Source: Candidatus Nitrospira nitrosa
GTDB lineage: Bacteria; Nitrospirota; Nitrospiria; Nitrospirales; Nitrospiraceae
Direction: 5' to 3'
Length of the DNA stretch: 64,000 nucleotides
Assembly (NCBI RefSeq): GCF_001458735.1
Contig: NZ_CZQA01000001.1
Location: 992,001-1,056,000 of the forward strand
Numbering within the stretch: the stretch's first letter is position 1; each line of letters starts with the position of its first letter. The notes below the pieces were generated by a model. The model saw only the letters and a list, made by a program, of their open reading frames with translations, had not been told where the DNA came from and made no database searches. Both the position numbers and the translations under genes were made by a program. Shown here piece by piece: positions 15,474 to 24,730 of this stretch.

Positions 15474-16856
15474 CTAGACGGTGGAAAAGACCTGCACCTG
15501 TCGCGGTTGAAGTGTCATGCGGATGCCACCTTTGGGCCGCAGGGTCACCATCAGGTGAGGCTCAACGCGCTCTTGGGCAAGGTGCAGCTCGTAGCGACGA
15601 CCGATCAAGGCCAGCAGGAGTGGTCCTTCAACAGACGCAAAATGTAGCCCCACACAGGTGCGCGGTCCGGCACCAAACGGCATATAGGCATAACGAGAAC
15701 CGGGCCGCCTGTCATCCAGCCATCGTTCCGGGAGAAATTGTTCAGGACTCGTCCAAAAATCCGGATGCCTATGCAGATTGTATGTGCCCACCAAGACAAA
15801 TGCGCCTTCCGGCAGTGATAACCCACCGACTGTCGTGGTCGTCGCCGCTTTGCGGTGGACAGCCGGAGCTGGTGGATAGAGTCGGAGCGATTCCTCGAAG
15901 ATCGCACGCGTATAGGGGAGCTCTTCAAGGTCCTCCGCATTTGGGGTACGTCCCTGGAGTACTCGGTCCACTTCCTCATGAAACCGCGCCTTCGCCTCTG
16001 GGTGTGTTGCCAGCAGGTACCAGGTCCAGGCCAGGGCGTTCGCCGTGGTCTCGTGACCTGCGGCAAAAATAGTCAGCGCTTCATCGCGCAGCTCTTGATC
16101 GCTCAGTCCCTCGCCGGTTTCTTCGTCACGTGCCTGAAGCAGCAGATCCAGCAGATCATCATGGTGCGCACCGCTCCGGCGTCGTTCCGCGAGCAGGCCA
16201 TACATCAGCCCGTTCATGAACTGCATCACAGAGCGAAATTCACGGTTGCGTGCGGTCGGCACCCATAGGGGAAGGGACAAGGGATTGCTGAACGAGTCGA
16301 AGGCGTACTTGATACTGACTTGTAGCGCGTGGCTGACTCGGTCGATGTGTTGGGTCATGCTGGTGGTGAACATCGTTTGCGAGATGACTTCGAGAGCCAA
16401 CTGCATCATTTCCGCGGCGATGTCGATCGTGCTCCCTGCTTGGTCTTTCCATGAAGCCAGGCGTTGCTCGCCTACGTGAGCCATGCGATCGGCCATCACG
16501 GCTATTCGGGAGCGGTGAAAGATTGGCTGGATGATGCGGCGATGTCGCTTCCAGACCTCGCCTGAACTGGTCACCAATCCATTCCCTAGCACGAGGGCGA
16601 GCCCATGTGGCTTCTGAGGGTTGTAGACCTTCACGAAACGGTCAGATTGTTTGACGAGAACCTCTTCGGCAAGATCGGGGTGACTGAACAGATAGAAGGT
16701 CTTCGGCCCCAGCCGAAAGCGGATCGCATCCCCATGTTGCCGCCACCAGGCCGAGAGGGACTCCAAAGGGCGCTGTCTAAAGACCCAGACGTGACCCAGC
16801 ACCGGCACTGCACCGGGAACGTCGACCAGTCTGAAGGGGTGGGCTGAGTCCGGCAT
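15474..16856 (-). CDS. Cytochrome P450
   Basis: 460 residues from ATG 16856; a TTG 18 codons upstream extends the frame but adds an unlikely cysteine-rich start. All P450 signatures are present: I-helix AGHETTANAL, K-helix EESLRLYPPAP (ExxR), PERW, and the haem loop FGAGPRTCVG with the axial cysteine. A haem monooxygenase needing electron-transfer partners, none of which lie nearby. No N-terminal membrane anchor, so soluble, and the sequence resembles the CYP102/CYP4-like bacterial class that often acts on fatty acids or terpenes; the substrate cannot be told. It stands alone between two long gaps. Confidence 0.95.
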   Translation of the reverse strand: MPDSAHPFRLVDVPGAVPVLGHVWVFRQRPLESLSAWWRQHGDAIRFRLGPKTFYLFSHPDLAEEVLVKQSDRFVKVYNPQKPHGLALVLGNGLVTSSGEVWKRHRRIIQPIFHRSRIAVMADRMAHVGEQRLASWKDQAGSTIDIAAEMMQLALEVISQTMFTTSMTQHIDRVSHALQVSIKYAFDSFSNPLSLPLWVPTARNREFRSVMQFMNGLMYGLLAERRRSGAHHDDLLDLLLQARDEETGEGLSDQELRDEALTIFAAGHETTANALAWTWYLLATHPEAKARFHEEVDRVLQGRTPNAEDLEELPYTRAIFEESLRLYPPAPAVHRKAATTTTVGGLSLPEGAFVLVGTYNLHRHPDFWTSPEQFLPERWLDDRRPGSRYAYMPFGAGPRTCVGLHFASVEGPLLLALIGRRYELHLAQERVEPHLMVTLRPKGGIRMTLQPRQVQVFSTV

Positions 16857-17438
16857 GAGAGAAGGGACGGTATCACAGTAGGTGAGGGGTGGCAAACAGG
16901 CATGGATCAACTCGGACCTTTGATCTGGCTAGCCCAAGAGCCACCGCTTTTGAATCTGTGTGATCTGCTACAAATCTAGTGGGATTGAGATAAACCGCGA
17001 TTGCGGTCATCACGAGTGTATGCATTGAATAGCTCATCGTGAGGCGATGGCCCAATTGGAATTATGCGTTTGGGCGTCAATGTACCGCACAACTCGCCTC
17101 CCTTACCGGCAGGTGTTCTTCGTATCCTCACAACGCTCCACGTTCCTATTTTGGAGCTGTTTTTCGAGGAGAATCAGTATCGATGCACGCACCAATTGTG
17201 TCCAGGCCCATACACAGTTCCAAGAAAAGTCCTTCGCTGTCGAACTAACCAGTGCTGAAGTTTGTCTTCGGTGAGATGGGCTACACTACGTACATGATGC
17301 CTGGTATGGTTTGTCCGGAGAAGACCCAACCGTACGGTAACCATGGATTCGCTTGTAGTCGTGCTCTATCGTGCGTTACGATATCCAAGTAAACAGAGGT
17401 GCTTTGATATTGACGCGACGTAGATTTAGGAGGATGTC
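16857..17438. other. Intergenic region, no gene seen
   Basis: 582 bp between the divergent P450 and secreted-protein genes. Short overlapping ORFs at 17039-17274 lack ribosome sites and look random. The region must hold both promoters. Nothing else is recognisable. Confidence 0.4.
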
Positions 17439-17954
17439 ATGAGGCAAAAGCACATATTGACGGCCTTAGCCATTTTCGCCGCGACCGGAATCGTTAGCCA
17501 TTCCCCGAGCCTTGCCGAAGCGGGGCAGGGGAACGCCATCACGCATTTCAACGGAATGATGAACGCAACAAATTTGAGCGAATCTTGGCAAGATGGCATG
17601 CTCTCCGCGTCGCCGCTCGACCGGTCATCGATCTTCAGAGTGGGGTCCGATAGCTATTCCGGTGGCTATCCAGGGATGTCAGGAGCTGATACGAAGCCTG
17701 GCGTTGCGCCATCCTCGCAGGGGAGTGCGCTAGGGAATCAACCTCGTTCGACGGGGGACTATAGGTTTAGTTCACCCAGTAACGACAGTCGATCTGGCTC
17801 CACCCCTTCCAATCCCTCCGACAACTACTTGAAGAAGGAATCGTCTGGATCCTCGGCTGGACCCTACGGTGGGTCCATCTACGGGGGGACCATCTATGGT
17901 GGTCTCCCATCGACGCCGAGCGCAGATCCCATGATCAAAGATTTGAGCCGGTAA
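17439..17954 (+). CDS. Secreted Gly/Ser/Pro-rich protein
   Basis: 171 residues with AGGAGG seven bases upstream. A signal peptide (MRQKHILTALAIFAATGIV, cleavage probably after SLAEA) is followed by a low-complexity mature region rich in Ser, Gly, Pro and Asn. The C-terminus repeats YGGSIYGGTIYGG before a final short tail (DPMIKDLSR). No domain is recognisable. It is probably disordered and exported to periplasm or surface. Standing alone between two large non-coding gaps, it has no context clue. Confidence 0.7.
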   Translation: MRQKHILTALAIFAATGIVSHSPSLAEAGQGNAITHFNGMMNATNLSESWQDGMLSASPLDRSSIFRVGSDSYSGGYPGMSGADTKPGVAPSSQGSALGNQPRSTGDYRFSSPSNDSRSGSTPSNPSDNYLKKESSGSSAGPYGGSIYGGTIYGGLPSTPSADPMIKDLSR

Positions 17955-18563
17955 TCGTCAATAACGGAGAGAGGGGATTTGGCTTGAGGGGGAGGGAGCT
18001 TCCTCGGATCCGACATCAATCGAGTTTTGTGGTTCTTTCACTTAACCAGATAGGCTTGAGAGCCTCAGCTCCTCAGAAGCCGCATGGTGGTTTTGCTTTC
18101 TTGCCGGCAGGGTGCGGAAAAAGTTCACCAACGGCGTTGTCGCCTCGCTCAGAGGCTCAACGTACGGCACTGAGTACGATTCGCCTCTTCGCTCGCTGTG
18201 GCCTTGCGGGACAGCCTTTTTTCGCATCCTGCTGGGCTGTTCAGAGTCGTTTGACCTCTCGATATCTGTGACAGCGACAGAGGTCAAAACGAGTTTTTTG
18301 CAGCCTGCTAAAGTATGTGTCGCGTGATGCACTAGATTTGCCACGCGTTCTCATCGTGGTCTGGCAGCTTGTCCAGCCAGGAGCTTGTGTGCCTCTTCTT
18401 CCGGAATCTCTTCAGGTACAACCAGGACTGTGATTCGCAGGTCCGTCTACGCGCCCCTTGGGAAATGCATCCTAGGATGGTATCCTGAACTCTCGGTGCC
18501 TATTCGCCTCCACCCGTTGTGTCTGCATGATTATGAGAACCCTGCCCATGAGCAGCAGGATCT
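17955..18563. other. Intergenic region with structured, possibly repeated, sequence
   Basis: 609 bp. The middle (about 18100-18320) contains inverted pieces: GAGGTCAAACGACTCTG-like sequence on one strand against agaggtcaaaacgag further on, and two short T-runs (gcctttttt, gagttttttgc). The complement reads as a peptide-like string seen in several frames, which is typical of dispersed intergenic repeats. I cannot confirm that without a genome search. No gene is called. Confidence 0.35.
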
Positions 18564-19904
18564 ATGGCCGACTCCACACGTACCTCCTCATTTGAAAAGC
18601 ACGACCTCTGGACTAAGGACCTGACGAGCATGTCCAAGTCTCGACGGTTGATCACTCAAGTGATCAGGTTAGCTACTGCCGTCGGTATGGAGTTCCGTCA
18701 CCGCCTGCTCGATGCTCGGGCGGCCGGGCTGGTCTATGCGACGTTGTTGTCGTTGGTCCCATTTCTCGCCGTCATGTTCTCAGTGCTCAAGGCCTTTGAT
18801 GTCCACCACGTCATCGAACCTCTCCTGGCTCAGGTGTTGGAACCGCTGGGTCCAAAGAGTCACGAGATCACAGCCACGATCGTGGGATTCGTCGATAATA
18901 TCAAGATCGGTGTGTTGGGCGTCATTGGCATTGCCGGTCTCTTCTACACGACCTACTCACTCATCGACAAAATCGAACAGGCGTTGAATGCGATCTGGCA
19001 GGTCAAGCAGGGACGTACCTGGGAACGGAAGTTTGCCGACTATTTAAGCGCGGTCCTGGTAGGACCGGTCCTCGTTGTGAGCGCGTTCGGGATGGTGGCT
19101 TCACTCCAGAGCCACAGTCTGGTCCAGCGACTCATGGACATGGAACCATTTGGGACGCTGCTGGTGTGGAGCGGCGAGGTACTTCCGTTGTTGATGCTCT
19201 GCGCGGTGTTCACTTTCTTTTATAAAGTGATTCCCAATACGCAGGTTCATGTTCGTTCGGCTGCTGTCGGTGGCGTCTCGGCAGCCATCCTCTGGATCAT
19301 GGCGGAGGAGATGTTTGCAAAATTCGTGGCGGCTTCCGCTAATTACAGTGCGATCTATTCAAGTTTTGCCGTGCTTATCCTGTTCCTCCTGTGGCTGTAC
19401 ACCGGGTGGATGATTGTGTTGATCGGGGCGCAGTTCTCATTTTTCCATCAATATCCCACAGCCTATTTGTCTCGCCTGCTGTGGGAACAGGGCACGTATG
19501 TCTTTCGTGAACAACTGGCGCTCAAAGTCTTACGAGTTCTGGGACATCACTATCTGAAAGGCGATCGTCCCTTGATGTTGCCGGAACTCTCGAGCGAATT
19601 GTGCATGCCCTTGTCGCTGGTGGAGGAGGAAGTCGAACGTCTCGTGGCCAATGGGTTCGTGGGGCGTCTTCAGGAGCCGCAAGGGTTCAGTCTTCTGAAA
19701 GCACCCGACTTGATTTTCGTCAAGGAGGTACTGAACTCAGTGCGTAATGGAACTCCGCCATGGGTTGTACCCCACCTCGAGACTAGTGATCCGGTGTCTG
19801 CGCTTTTACGCCGTCGTGATCAGGCCGTGGAGCAAGCGCTGGCCGGGGAGACGATACAGTCACTCCTACATGATCGCTCGCCGTCCCAGTCGGCTGAGTC
19901 ATAA
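18564..19904 (+). CDS. YihY/BrkB-family inner-membrane protein
   Basis: 446 residues. The YihY/BrkB region (PF03631) covers roughly residues 45-300, with DARAAGLVYATLLSLVPFLAVMFSVL, a GVIGIAGLFYTTYSLIDKIEQALNAIW segment with the family's conserved N-x-I-W, and about six membrane helices ending WLYTGWMIVLIGAQFSFF. A cytoplasmic C-terminal extension of about 130 residues resembles a winged-helix domain (LSSELCMPLSLVEEEVERLVANGFVGRL). Despite old annotation as RNase BN, the family function is unknown. Start ATG 18564; a second ATG 22 codons later is possible. Confidence 0.92.
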   Translation: MADSTRTSSFEKHDLWTKDLTSMSKSRRLITQVIRLATAVGMEFRHRLLDARAAGLVYATLLSLVPFLAVMFSVLKAFDVHHVIEPLLAQVLEPLGPKSHEITATIVGFVDNIKIGVLGVIGIAGLFYTTYSLIDKIEQALNAIWQVKQGRTWERKFADYLSAVLVGPVLVVSAFGMVASLQSHSLVQRLMDMEPFGTLLVWSGEVLPLLMLCAVFTFFYKVIPNTQVHVRSAAVGGVSAAILWIMAEEMFAKFVAASANYSAIYSSFAVLILFLLWLYTGWMIVLIGAQFSFFHQYPTAYLSRLLWEQGTYVFREQLALKVLRVLGHHYLKGDRPLMLPELSSELCMPLSLVEEEVERLVANGFVGRLQEPQGFSLLKAPDLIFVKEVLNSVRNGTPPWVVPHLETSDPVSALLRRRDQAVEQALAGETIQSLLHDRSPSQSAES

Positions 19905-19992
19905 CGAGTCGCGGAAGAGTCTTATTTCACGCGGTGGGCATAAGGAACGAGTCTACTCCCAATTTCCTCAATGGTCCTGAAAGGGGCGCGGT

Positions 19993-20469
19993 CTATGGTT
20001 GGCGCTCGGATGCCGGTGTAGTTTTATTCTGACCAAAGGAGCGCACGTAGAGCAGGACCTGCCAGGCTTCTTCTTCGGTCAGGATGAGTGGGATAAATGG
20101 CGCCATCGCGGTGCCTTTGCTGCCGTTTTTTAAAATCCAGAGAAGCTCACCATCGGTTCTAGCCGTTTGCCAGTCCTTGTCGGTGAAATTACGAGGCAAG
20201 GGGCCTTTGAGCGTTCCCGGTTCAATATCTGCTCCCAGTCCCTTGCCGTCTCTTCCATGGCAGGTGGTACAGAAGGCTTTCCCCTCAAACAGCTTCTTCC
20301 CTTTGTCAATTGTCTCTTCGGTAGCCGGCAGTGGATTCTTCCATGTGCGTACCTGCTGGAGTTGGTCCACTGGTACTCGGGGTTTCAGGATGGCTTCATC
20401 TGCTCCAAAGGCAGACAAGCCTGGCAACCCTAGTATCGACACGACCGCAACCAGCAGATAGGCACCCAT
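19993..20469 (-). CDS. Periplasmic c-type cytochrome (class I)
   Basis: 158 residues from ATG 20469, preceded by GAGAGGA. A cleavable signal peptide (MGAYLLVAVVSILGLPGLSAFGA) is followed by a single haem c domain: KGKKLFEGKAFCTTCHGRDGKG with the CxxCH site and a likely Met ligand in KGTAMAPF. The spacing fits a small electron carrier or subunit of a respiratory complex. Upstream in the same direction is the DUF1264 lipoprotein gene, but a terminator-like hairpin separates them. Confidence 0.92.
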   Translation of the reverse strand: MGAYLLVAVVSILGLPGLSAFGADEAILKPRVPVDQLQQVRTWKNPLPATEETIDKGKKLFEGKAFCTTCHGRDGKGLGADIEPGTLKGPLPRNFTDKDWQTARTDGELLWILKNGSKGTAMAPFIPLILTEEEAWQVLLYVRSFGQNKTTPASERQP

Positions 20470-20519
20470 GTCTATTCCTCTCGTTTCATAACCGTGCAGG
20501 GTCATCGGCTCAACGCAAA

Positions 20520-20554
20520 GAGTCGACCCGATCCACGAAGGATCAGGCCGACTC
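20520..20554 (-). terminator. Hairpin after the DUF1264 lipoprotein gene
   Basis: On the minus strand GAGTCGGCCTGATCC pairs imperfectly with GGATCGGGTCGACTC around TTCGT, followed by TTTG. It begins 17 bases beyond the stop codon of the gene at 20571-21092. Confidence 0.6.
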
Positions 20555-20570
20555 GCTTCAGCCGACGATT

Positions 20571-21092
20571 TTATTTATCCGAATATCCAGGGAATTTGTG
20601 TCCCAAGGACTGCGGGAAACTCACAGTTCCATCAGGGAATTCCTGCCCATGCTGCCACAGTTGGTACACGATGCCGTCTGTCCCTGCAGCTATTTCTACG
20701 ACCTTGGCGGCCTGGTCAGCAGGCATATCCAGCACTTGAACTCGCCCGGTCGCGACCTCCACCTTATGGTCGTGGAAATGCCGGTGCCATTGAATGGCCG
20801 GGAGCTTGCGTGTGAGGTCCTTGGCGATGAAGTACTCGACCGCGACCAGCGGAGCCTTTGGATCGGTTGATTCGAAGAGCAGACATTGGAGGATCTTCTC
20901 GGAAATACCCTTGCAGTAATGATGGAACGGCCCCCCTGCTTTTCCATCCGCCATCATATGAGGCGCCTGGACATGAATGTCGTATCCGACGGCCGGACCT
21001 GCAGCAGGTTCCCCACTCACGGCTTTTTGTGTCGCAACGCCGCTACATCCGATGGCAACCAGTGCAAATGCGGCTAAGAGTCCCTGTCTCAT
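20571..21092 (-). CDS. DUF1264 family lipoprotein
   Basis: 173 residues. The signal (MRQGLLAAFALVAIGC) ends in a lipobox with Cys16, so the protein is membrane-anchored in the periplasm. The rest matches the DUF1264/OBAP family (PF06884): an IHVQAPHMMADG start, HHYCKGISEKILQCLLFES with two conserved cysteines, YFIAKDLTRKLPAIQWHRHFHDHKVEV, and a KFPGYSDK end. Plant members sit on oil bodies; bacterial function is unknown. Histidine- and cysteine-rich segments might bind metal, which is inference. Confidence 0.82.
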   Translation of the reverse strand: MRQGLLAAFALVAIGCSGVATQKAVSGEPAAGPAVGYDIHVQAPHMMADGKAGGPFHHYCKGISEKILQCLLFESTDPKAPLVAVEYFIAKDLTRKLPAIQWHRHFHDHKVEVATGRVQVLDMPADQAAKVVEIAAGTDGIVYQLWQHGQEFPDGTVSFPQSLGHKFPGYSDK

Positions 21093-21251
21093 TGGAATAC
21101 CCCCCTCGTCAATTTGAGGAGCCCTCTCCTAGCCCATCTAGGTAAAGAACACCCTCAGTATTCGATGGAGCATTAGATAGCACATGGCTGAAAAGGATTC
21201 GAATAACTTCAAGAAAAAAGCTGCCACGCGTGAGCGAAGGCTAGGTGCGGA

Positions 21252-22016
21252 TTACGATGATAGGACTGGAGAAGAAGGTGAGTTCGCCTTGGCCGGAGTA
21301 ATGAGGTGTTGGGCTTGAGACGGAATCTTTCCCTGGGCATCCATCATCTCAAATATCAAACAGCACTTCAGCCTCCCGCAGACCCCGAGCAGGCGGGGAT
21401 CATCGATCGGCAGGTCCATCTTCTTTGCCTGCTTGGCTGTGACCGGTTTTACGTCGGTGAGAAATGACGCGCAACATAACACCAGACCGCAGGTATCGAT
21501 CCCGCCCAGTCGCCTGGCTTCCTCACGGACACCGACCTGGCGCATTTCAATCCGACCGCCAAACCGCCGTGCGAGGTCACGCACGAGCTCTCGAAAATCG
21601 ATGCGTTCATCCGCCGTATAGACAAAGGTGAGCTGTCGGCGATCCATGGCTCCGTAGACCTCGACGAGTTTAAGGTAGACACTGAGATCGGAGGCTTTCG
21701 CCTTGCAATAGCTGGCCGCTTCTTCAGAGAGGCGCTCCAGTCTGGCAATCAACTCCGCTTCTTCAGAGTCTGGCTTACGCAAGATGGATTTCATGGCCCG
21801 CATGGGCGGAGTAAACGGAGCTGAGTAGGGGGGGGTGTAGACGATGCCGTAGGTTACTTCACCGTCGGCCTCGAGTAGAACTGGGTCGCCAGACGACAAG
21901 GCCAGCCCATTCGATCCCAACTTCTTGACTTCTCCCCGGTTCCTTATCTTGATGCCGACAAGCGAGACCCAGGTCGGCCATGGAGTTAACACATCGGGGT
22001 TCACAAGGGATTCCAT
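21252..22016 (-). CDS. PSP1-domain protein (RicT/YaaT-like)
   Basis: 254 residues from ATG 22016; a TTG 24 codons upstream also keeps the frame. The PSP1 region shows VGIKIRNRGEVKKLG, GDPVLLEADGEVTYGIV, then RRQLTFVYTADERIDFRELVRDLARRFGGRIEMRQVGVREEARRLGG. The cysteine set CGLVLCCASFL and GVCGRLKCCLIFE is the conserved iron-sulfur-linked part of RicT (YaaT). In Bacillus RicT works with RicA and RicF in RNA processing; those partners are not visible here. Confidence 0.88.
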   Translation of the reverse strand: MESLVNPDVLTPWPTWVSLVGIKIRNRGEVKKLGSNGLALSSGDPVLLEADGEVTYGIVYTPPYSAPFTPPMRAMKSILRKPDSEEAELIARLERLSEEAASYCKAKASDLSVYLKLVEVYGAMDRRQLTFVYTADERIDFRELVRDLARRFGGRIEMRQVGVREEARRLGGIDTCGLVLCCASFLTDVKPVTAKQAKKMDLPIDDPRLLGVCGRLKCCLIFEMMDAQGKIPSQAQHLITPAKANSPSSPVLSS

Positions 22017-22204
22017 ATCCCGATCATACACAATTCCCAGGTGTGGTGAAAAGGACTGATGATGTGGATCATGTAAAAGTTTCAGCAACGGACTTTTCCC
22101 GAGGAGTTCCGTAACGCATTCATATTATGAAGGAAAAATGCTAACACGGGAGCTATCTGCTTGTGGTAGGCTAACGTCTCGGGGGGAGGAAGAGGGAGTG
22201 AGCC

Positions 22205-22483
22205 ATGGGAACTATGTTGAAAGAGCGAAAGAAGATGCTCCGAATTCCCAATCAAGTTGTCTTGCCGTTCGGCTACCGCATCTCGGTTCGGCAGTTATCG
22301 GATGCCGAGATGGACAAGCGCGATTCGAATGCCGATGGGATCTGGGACGATGATACGAAGACTATTTATGTCCGGAAACGCCTTCCTGTAACCCGCCGCC
22401 GGTATATTCTTGCTCACGAGCTCGGTCATGCCTGGTTGGACTGGCAACATCGATATATGGACGATGGAAAGGCCAGTATCTAA
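22205..22483 (+). CDS. Minimal zinc-metallopeptidase-like protein (HExxH)
   Basis: 92 residues with a purine-rich ribosome site (ggaggaagagggag). The C-terminal half contains RRRYILAHELGHAWLDWQHRY: the HELGH zinc-binding helix, with an Asp/His-rich segment after it. This resembles the ImmA/IrrE (COG2856) core, but at 92 residues the protein is much shorter than usual and a third zinc ligand is not obvious. It might be a single-domain protease or a degenerate one. Adjacent genes are on the other strand; no repressor partner is nearby. Confidence 0.7.
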   Translation: MGTMLKERKKMLRIPNQVVLPFGYRISVRQLSDAEMDKRDSNADGIWDDDTKTIYVRKRLPVTRRRYILAHELGHAWLDWQHRYMDDGKASI

Positions 22484-22495
22484 GACGCCTCCCGG

Positions 22496-22966
22496 TCAGC
22501 CTTCCGCCAGCCGCAGGATATGTTTCCATTCGCCCGAGGTGACGGGCTGAACCGAGAGCCGAGAGCCTTTCTGCAGTAGGACCATGCCTTTCAGTGGAGG
22601 ATCTTTCCGCAAGTCGTCCAATGGTAATAGTTTCGAAAATGTTCTGAGATATTTGATGTCGACCATATCCCATCTTGGTGCAGATGGCTTACTTGCAGGG
22701 TCGTAATGCTTGTCCTTCTTATCGAACTGTGTGGAATCCGGATAGGCGGTCCTGACAACTTCTGCGATACCGACGACCGCAGGGGGATCAGCGTTACTAT
22801 GGTAGAACAGAACGTGATCGCCAATCGCCATTGTACGCATATAATTGCGAGCTTGATAATTACGAACCCCGTCCCAACAGGTCCTCTGGCCTGGGGCTCG
22901 CGCGAGGTCCTCGATCGAGAACGTGGAGGGCTCGGATTTCATGAGCCAATACTTTCTTGAAACCAT
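22496..22966 (-). CDS. EVE-domain protein (PUA-like)
   Basis: 156 residues from ATG 22966 (AGGGAGTG upstream; a GTG three codons earlier is weaker). EVE signatures: KYWLMKSEPSTFSIEDL at the start, WDGVRNYQARNYMR, IGDHVLFYHSN, VVGIAEVV and a C-terminal MVLLQKGSRLSVQPVTSGEW. EVE/thymocyte nuclear protein domains read modified bases in DNA or RNA; the aromatic cage fits. In bacteria they occur both as housekeeping RNA-related genes and in restriction contexts. No restriction gene is adjacent. Confidence 0.92.
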   Translation of the reverse strand: MVSRKYWLMKSEPSTFSIEDLARAPGQRTCWDGVRNYQARNYMRTMAIGDHVLFYHSNADPPAVVGIAEVVRTAYPDSTQFDKKDKHYDPASKPSAPRWDMVDIKYLRTFSKLLPLDDLRKDPPLKGMVLLQKGSRLSVQPVTSGEWKHILRLAEG

Positions 22967-23039
22967 TCCTATCACTCCCTTCTATATGATGCTCAACGGT
23001 ACGGTAGGAAGCGCGGATGAACATCCGCGTTCTGAAGGC

Positions 23040-23426
23040 TCAAGGCCTTTCTCCTGATCGGGACTCGATAAAATCGATCAGGGCATGATAGGTCAGTTCT
23101 CTCATTTTTGCCTTACCTGGACTCTGGCCACCCAGATTTGCCTCCAGCCACACACGGTCCGAGATGGGTGAGAGGGCCTCGTTACAGAGGTCCCACATGT
23201 CATGAAGAAAACTATCCGGCAAGCCCACTTGTATTCCTTCCGATTCGATCCGGTCATCAAGTAAGGCCAACAGATCAGACACCGCCTGATCTGGGCGGTA
23301 GGGATAGGACGTAAATCCAAATTGTTGGTGGGAATGGCTCTCTTGCTCAGCCTGATCGACCAGGTCTCGCATGTACGCTTTGAGCAAACCGATGATGTGG
23401 CCGGAAAAAATTTGCGGCGATCCCAT
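23040..23426 (-). CDS. Unrecognised 128-residue protein
   Basis: Soluble, helix-rich and acidic: LLKAYMRDLVDQAEQESHSHQQFGF, YRPDQAVSDLLALLDDRIES, LHDMWDLCNEALSPISDRVWLEANLGG and a terminal LTYHALIDFIESRSGE. No signal, membrane segment or motif I can name. The start codon and ribosome site are not strong. Called mainly on length and clean composition. Confidence 0.5.
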   Translation of the reverse strand: MGSPQIFSGHIIGLLKAYMRDLVDQAEQESHSHQQFGFTSYPYRPDQAVSDLLALLDDRIESEGIQVGLPDSFLHDMWDLCNEALSPISDRVWLEANLGGQSPGKAKMRELTYHALIDFIESRSGERP

Positions 23427-23879
23427 GCGCCATTATCGAGCTTCTGTGAAGAAGGAGCAAGCTGATCGACGATGACTTGGGACCGGCCAAGATCTCTGTT
23501 GAGAAGGAGAACTTTTCCAAGGCTGGAAGAAACGAGTGGTGGTTGGGCGGGGGTACACCTCGCTGCCTCGATATGAGCGACGATCTCTCATTGGCTATCT
23601 CATGCACGGCAGGGCCGATGTACCCGCGCATTGTAAACTGTACGCCTTTTCCTGCGACTCGCAAGACCCAAAGATGGCCTTATCTGGAAGTCCATTTGGG
23701 GTAGGGTGATTGAACCGGTAGGATCTGCTGTGCGTGATGGAAAAGATCCAATAGTGTTAGGAAGGGGCCTCATGGGCACAATGGCATGATGGGGCGTTGA
23801 CCTCCAGCTCTTGATTCGTCCCGCAGACGCATATTACTGTCTATGCGCAAGTGAGTAGAGGAATGGATCCGATTCTGAA
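23427..23879. other. Intergenic region
   Basis: 453 bp without a confident gene. A plus-strand frame from about 23450 to 23704 (ending WPYLEVHLG) is open and protein-like but has no ATG or ribosome site, so I leave it uncalled; it may be a remnant. Confidence 0.35.
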
Positions 23880-23891
23880 TTGGTTGCGTCG

Positions 23892-24692
23892 ATGATTTCC
23901 CAGGTCAGTGAGCGCTTCGAGATTTCCCTGAACACATCTGCCGGCCAAATCACCACGGCTGTCGATGTGCCGACCGGGTTCGTTCCCATTACGTCTATTG
24001 TGCCGCTCATGAGACGTTTGGGAGAAGAGGCCCAAGCCTTGGAGATTGCACGGGTGGGTGAGCAGGGAAGGGCACTTTCCTGCCAAAAAGGCTGTGCGGC
24101 TTGCTGTCGAATGTTAGTTCCCCTGTCTGCACCGGAGGCGTTTGCGGTCCGAGAGTGGGTTCGTTCTCGCCCTGCTGAGCAACAAGCTCGTATCGTTGCC
24201 CGCTTTACTGAGACAAAAGTGCGTTTGCTTTCCAAGGGGATCTGGCAACAACTATCGGAATTGTGCGGGACCTCTGAGCCCTGCAGCGACGAAATCGTAG
24301 ATGAAGTGAACCATAGGTACTACGCGTTGCGGTTGGCCTGTCCGTTTCTGGAAGAAGAAAACTGCACAATCTATGATGAGCGCCCTGCAGCCTGTCGTGA
24401 ACTGCTGGTGACGTCTCCTGCCGAGCGATGTGAGGATCTCCTTGCGAATCCGGTGGACACGATTGCCGCACCGATGCGGGTCAGTACGGTTCTGGGGTTG
24501 TTGTGGCAGGATGTAACGAGCACGTCGACCAGGTTGATTCCACTTCCCCTTGCTCTGGATTGGGCAGAAGCACATGCGCGAGAGAACGACCGAACCTTGA
24601 AGGGTCCCCAGCTTTTCGACCAAGCGTTGGATAAGGTCTGGCGATTTTTGAGCCAGTCGCTTTCAGATGGAGGTAGAACAGCTGGCAGCTGA
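23892..24692 (+). CDS. YkgJ-family cysteine-cluster protein (second copy)
   Basis: 266 residues from ATG 23892 (a TTG four codons upstream is possible; both lack a good ribosome site). It carries CQKGCAACCRMLVPLS, the Cx3Cx2CC cluster of PF03692, and downstream ACPFLEEENCTIYDERPAACRELLVTSPAERC, completing the presumed metal site. An N-terminal segment of about 60 residues and a C-terminal helical part flank it. Family role unknown. It ends 38 bases before thrH, in the same direction, so the two may be co-transcribed. It differs clearly from the copy at 11686, so this is not a recent duplication. Confidence 0.85.
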   Translation: MISQVSERFEISLNTSAGQITTAVDVPTGFVPITSIVPLMRRLGEEAQALEIARVGEQGRALSCQKGCAACCRMLVPLSAPEAFAVREWVRSRPAEQQARIVARFTETKVRLLSKGIWQQLSELCGTSEPCSDEIVDEVNHRYYALRLACPFLEEENCTIYDERPAACRELLVTSPAERCEDLLANPVDTIAAPMRVSTVLGLLWQDVTSTSTRLIPLPLALDWAEAHARENDRTLKGPQLFDQALDKVWRFLSQSLSDGGRTAGS

Positions 24693-24730
24693 TTGTTTTA
24701 CACGATGGCAGCCAGATGAGAGGAGAAGGA

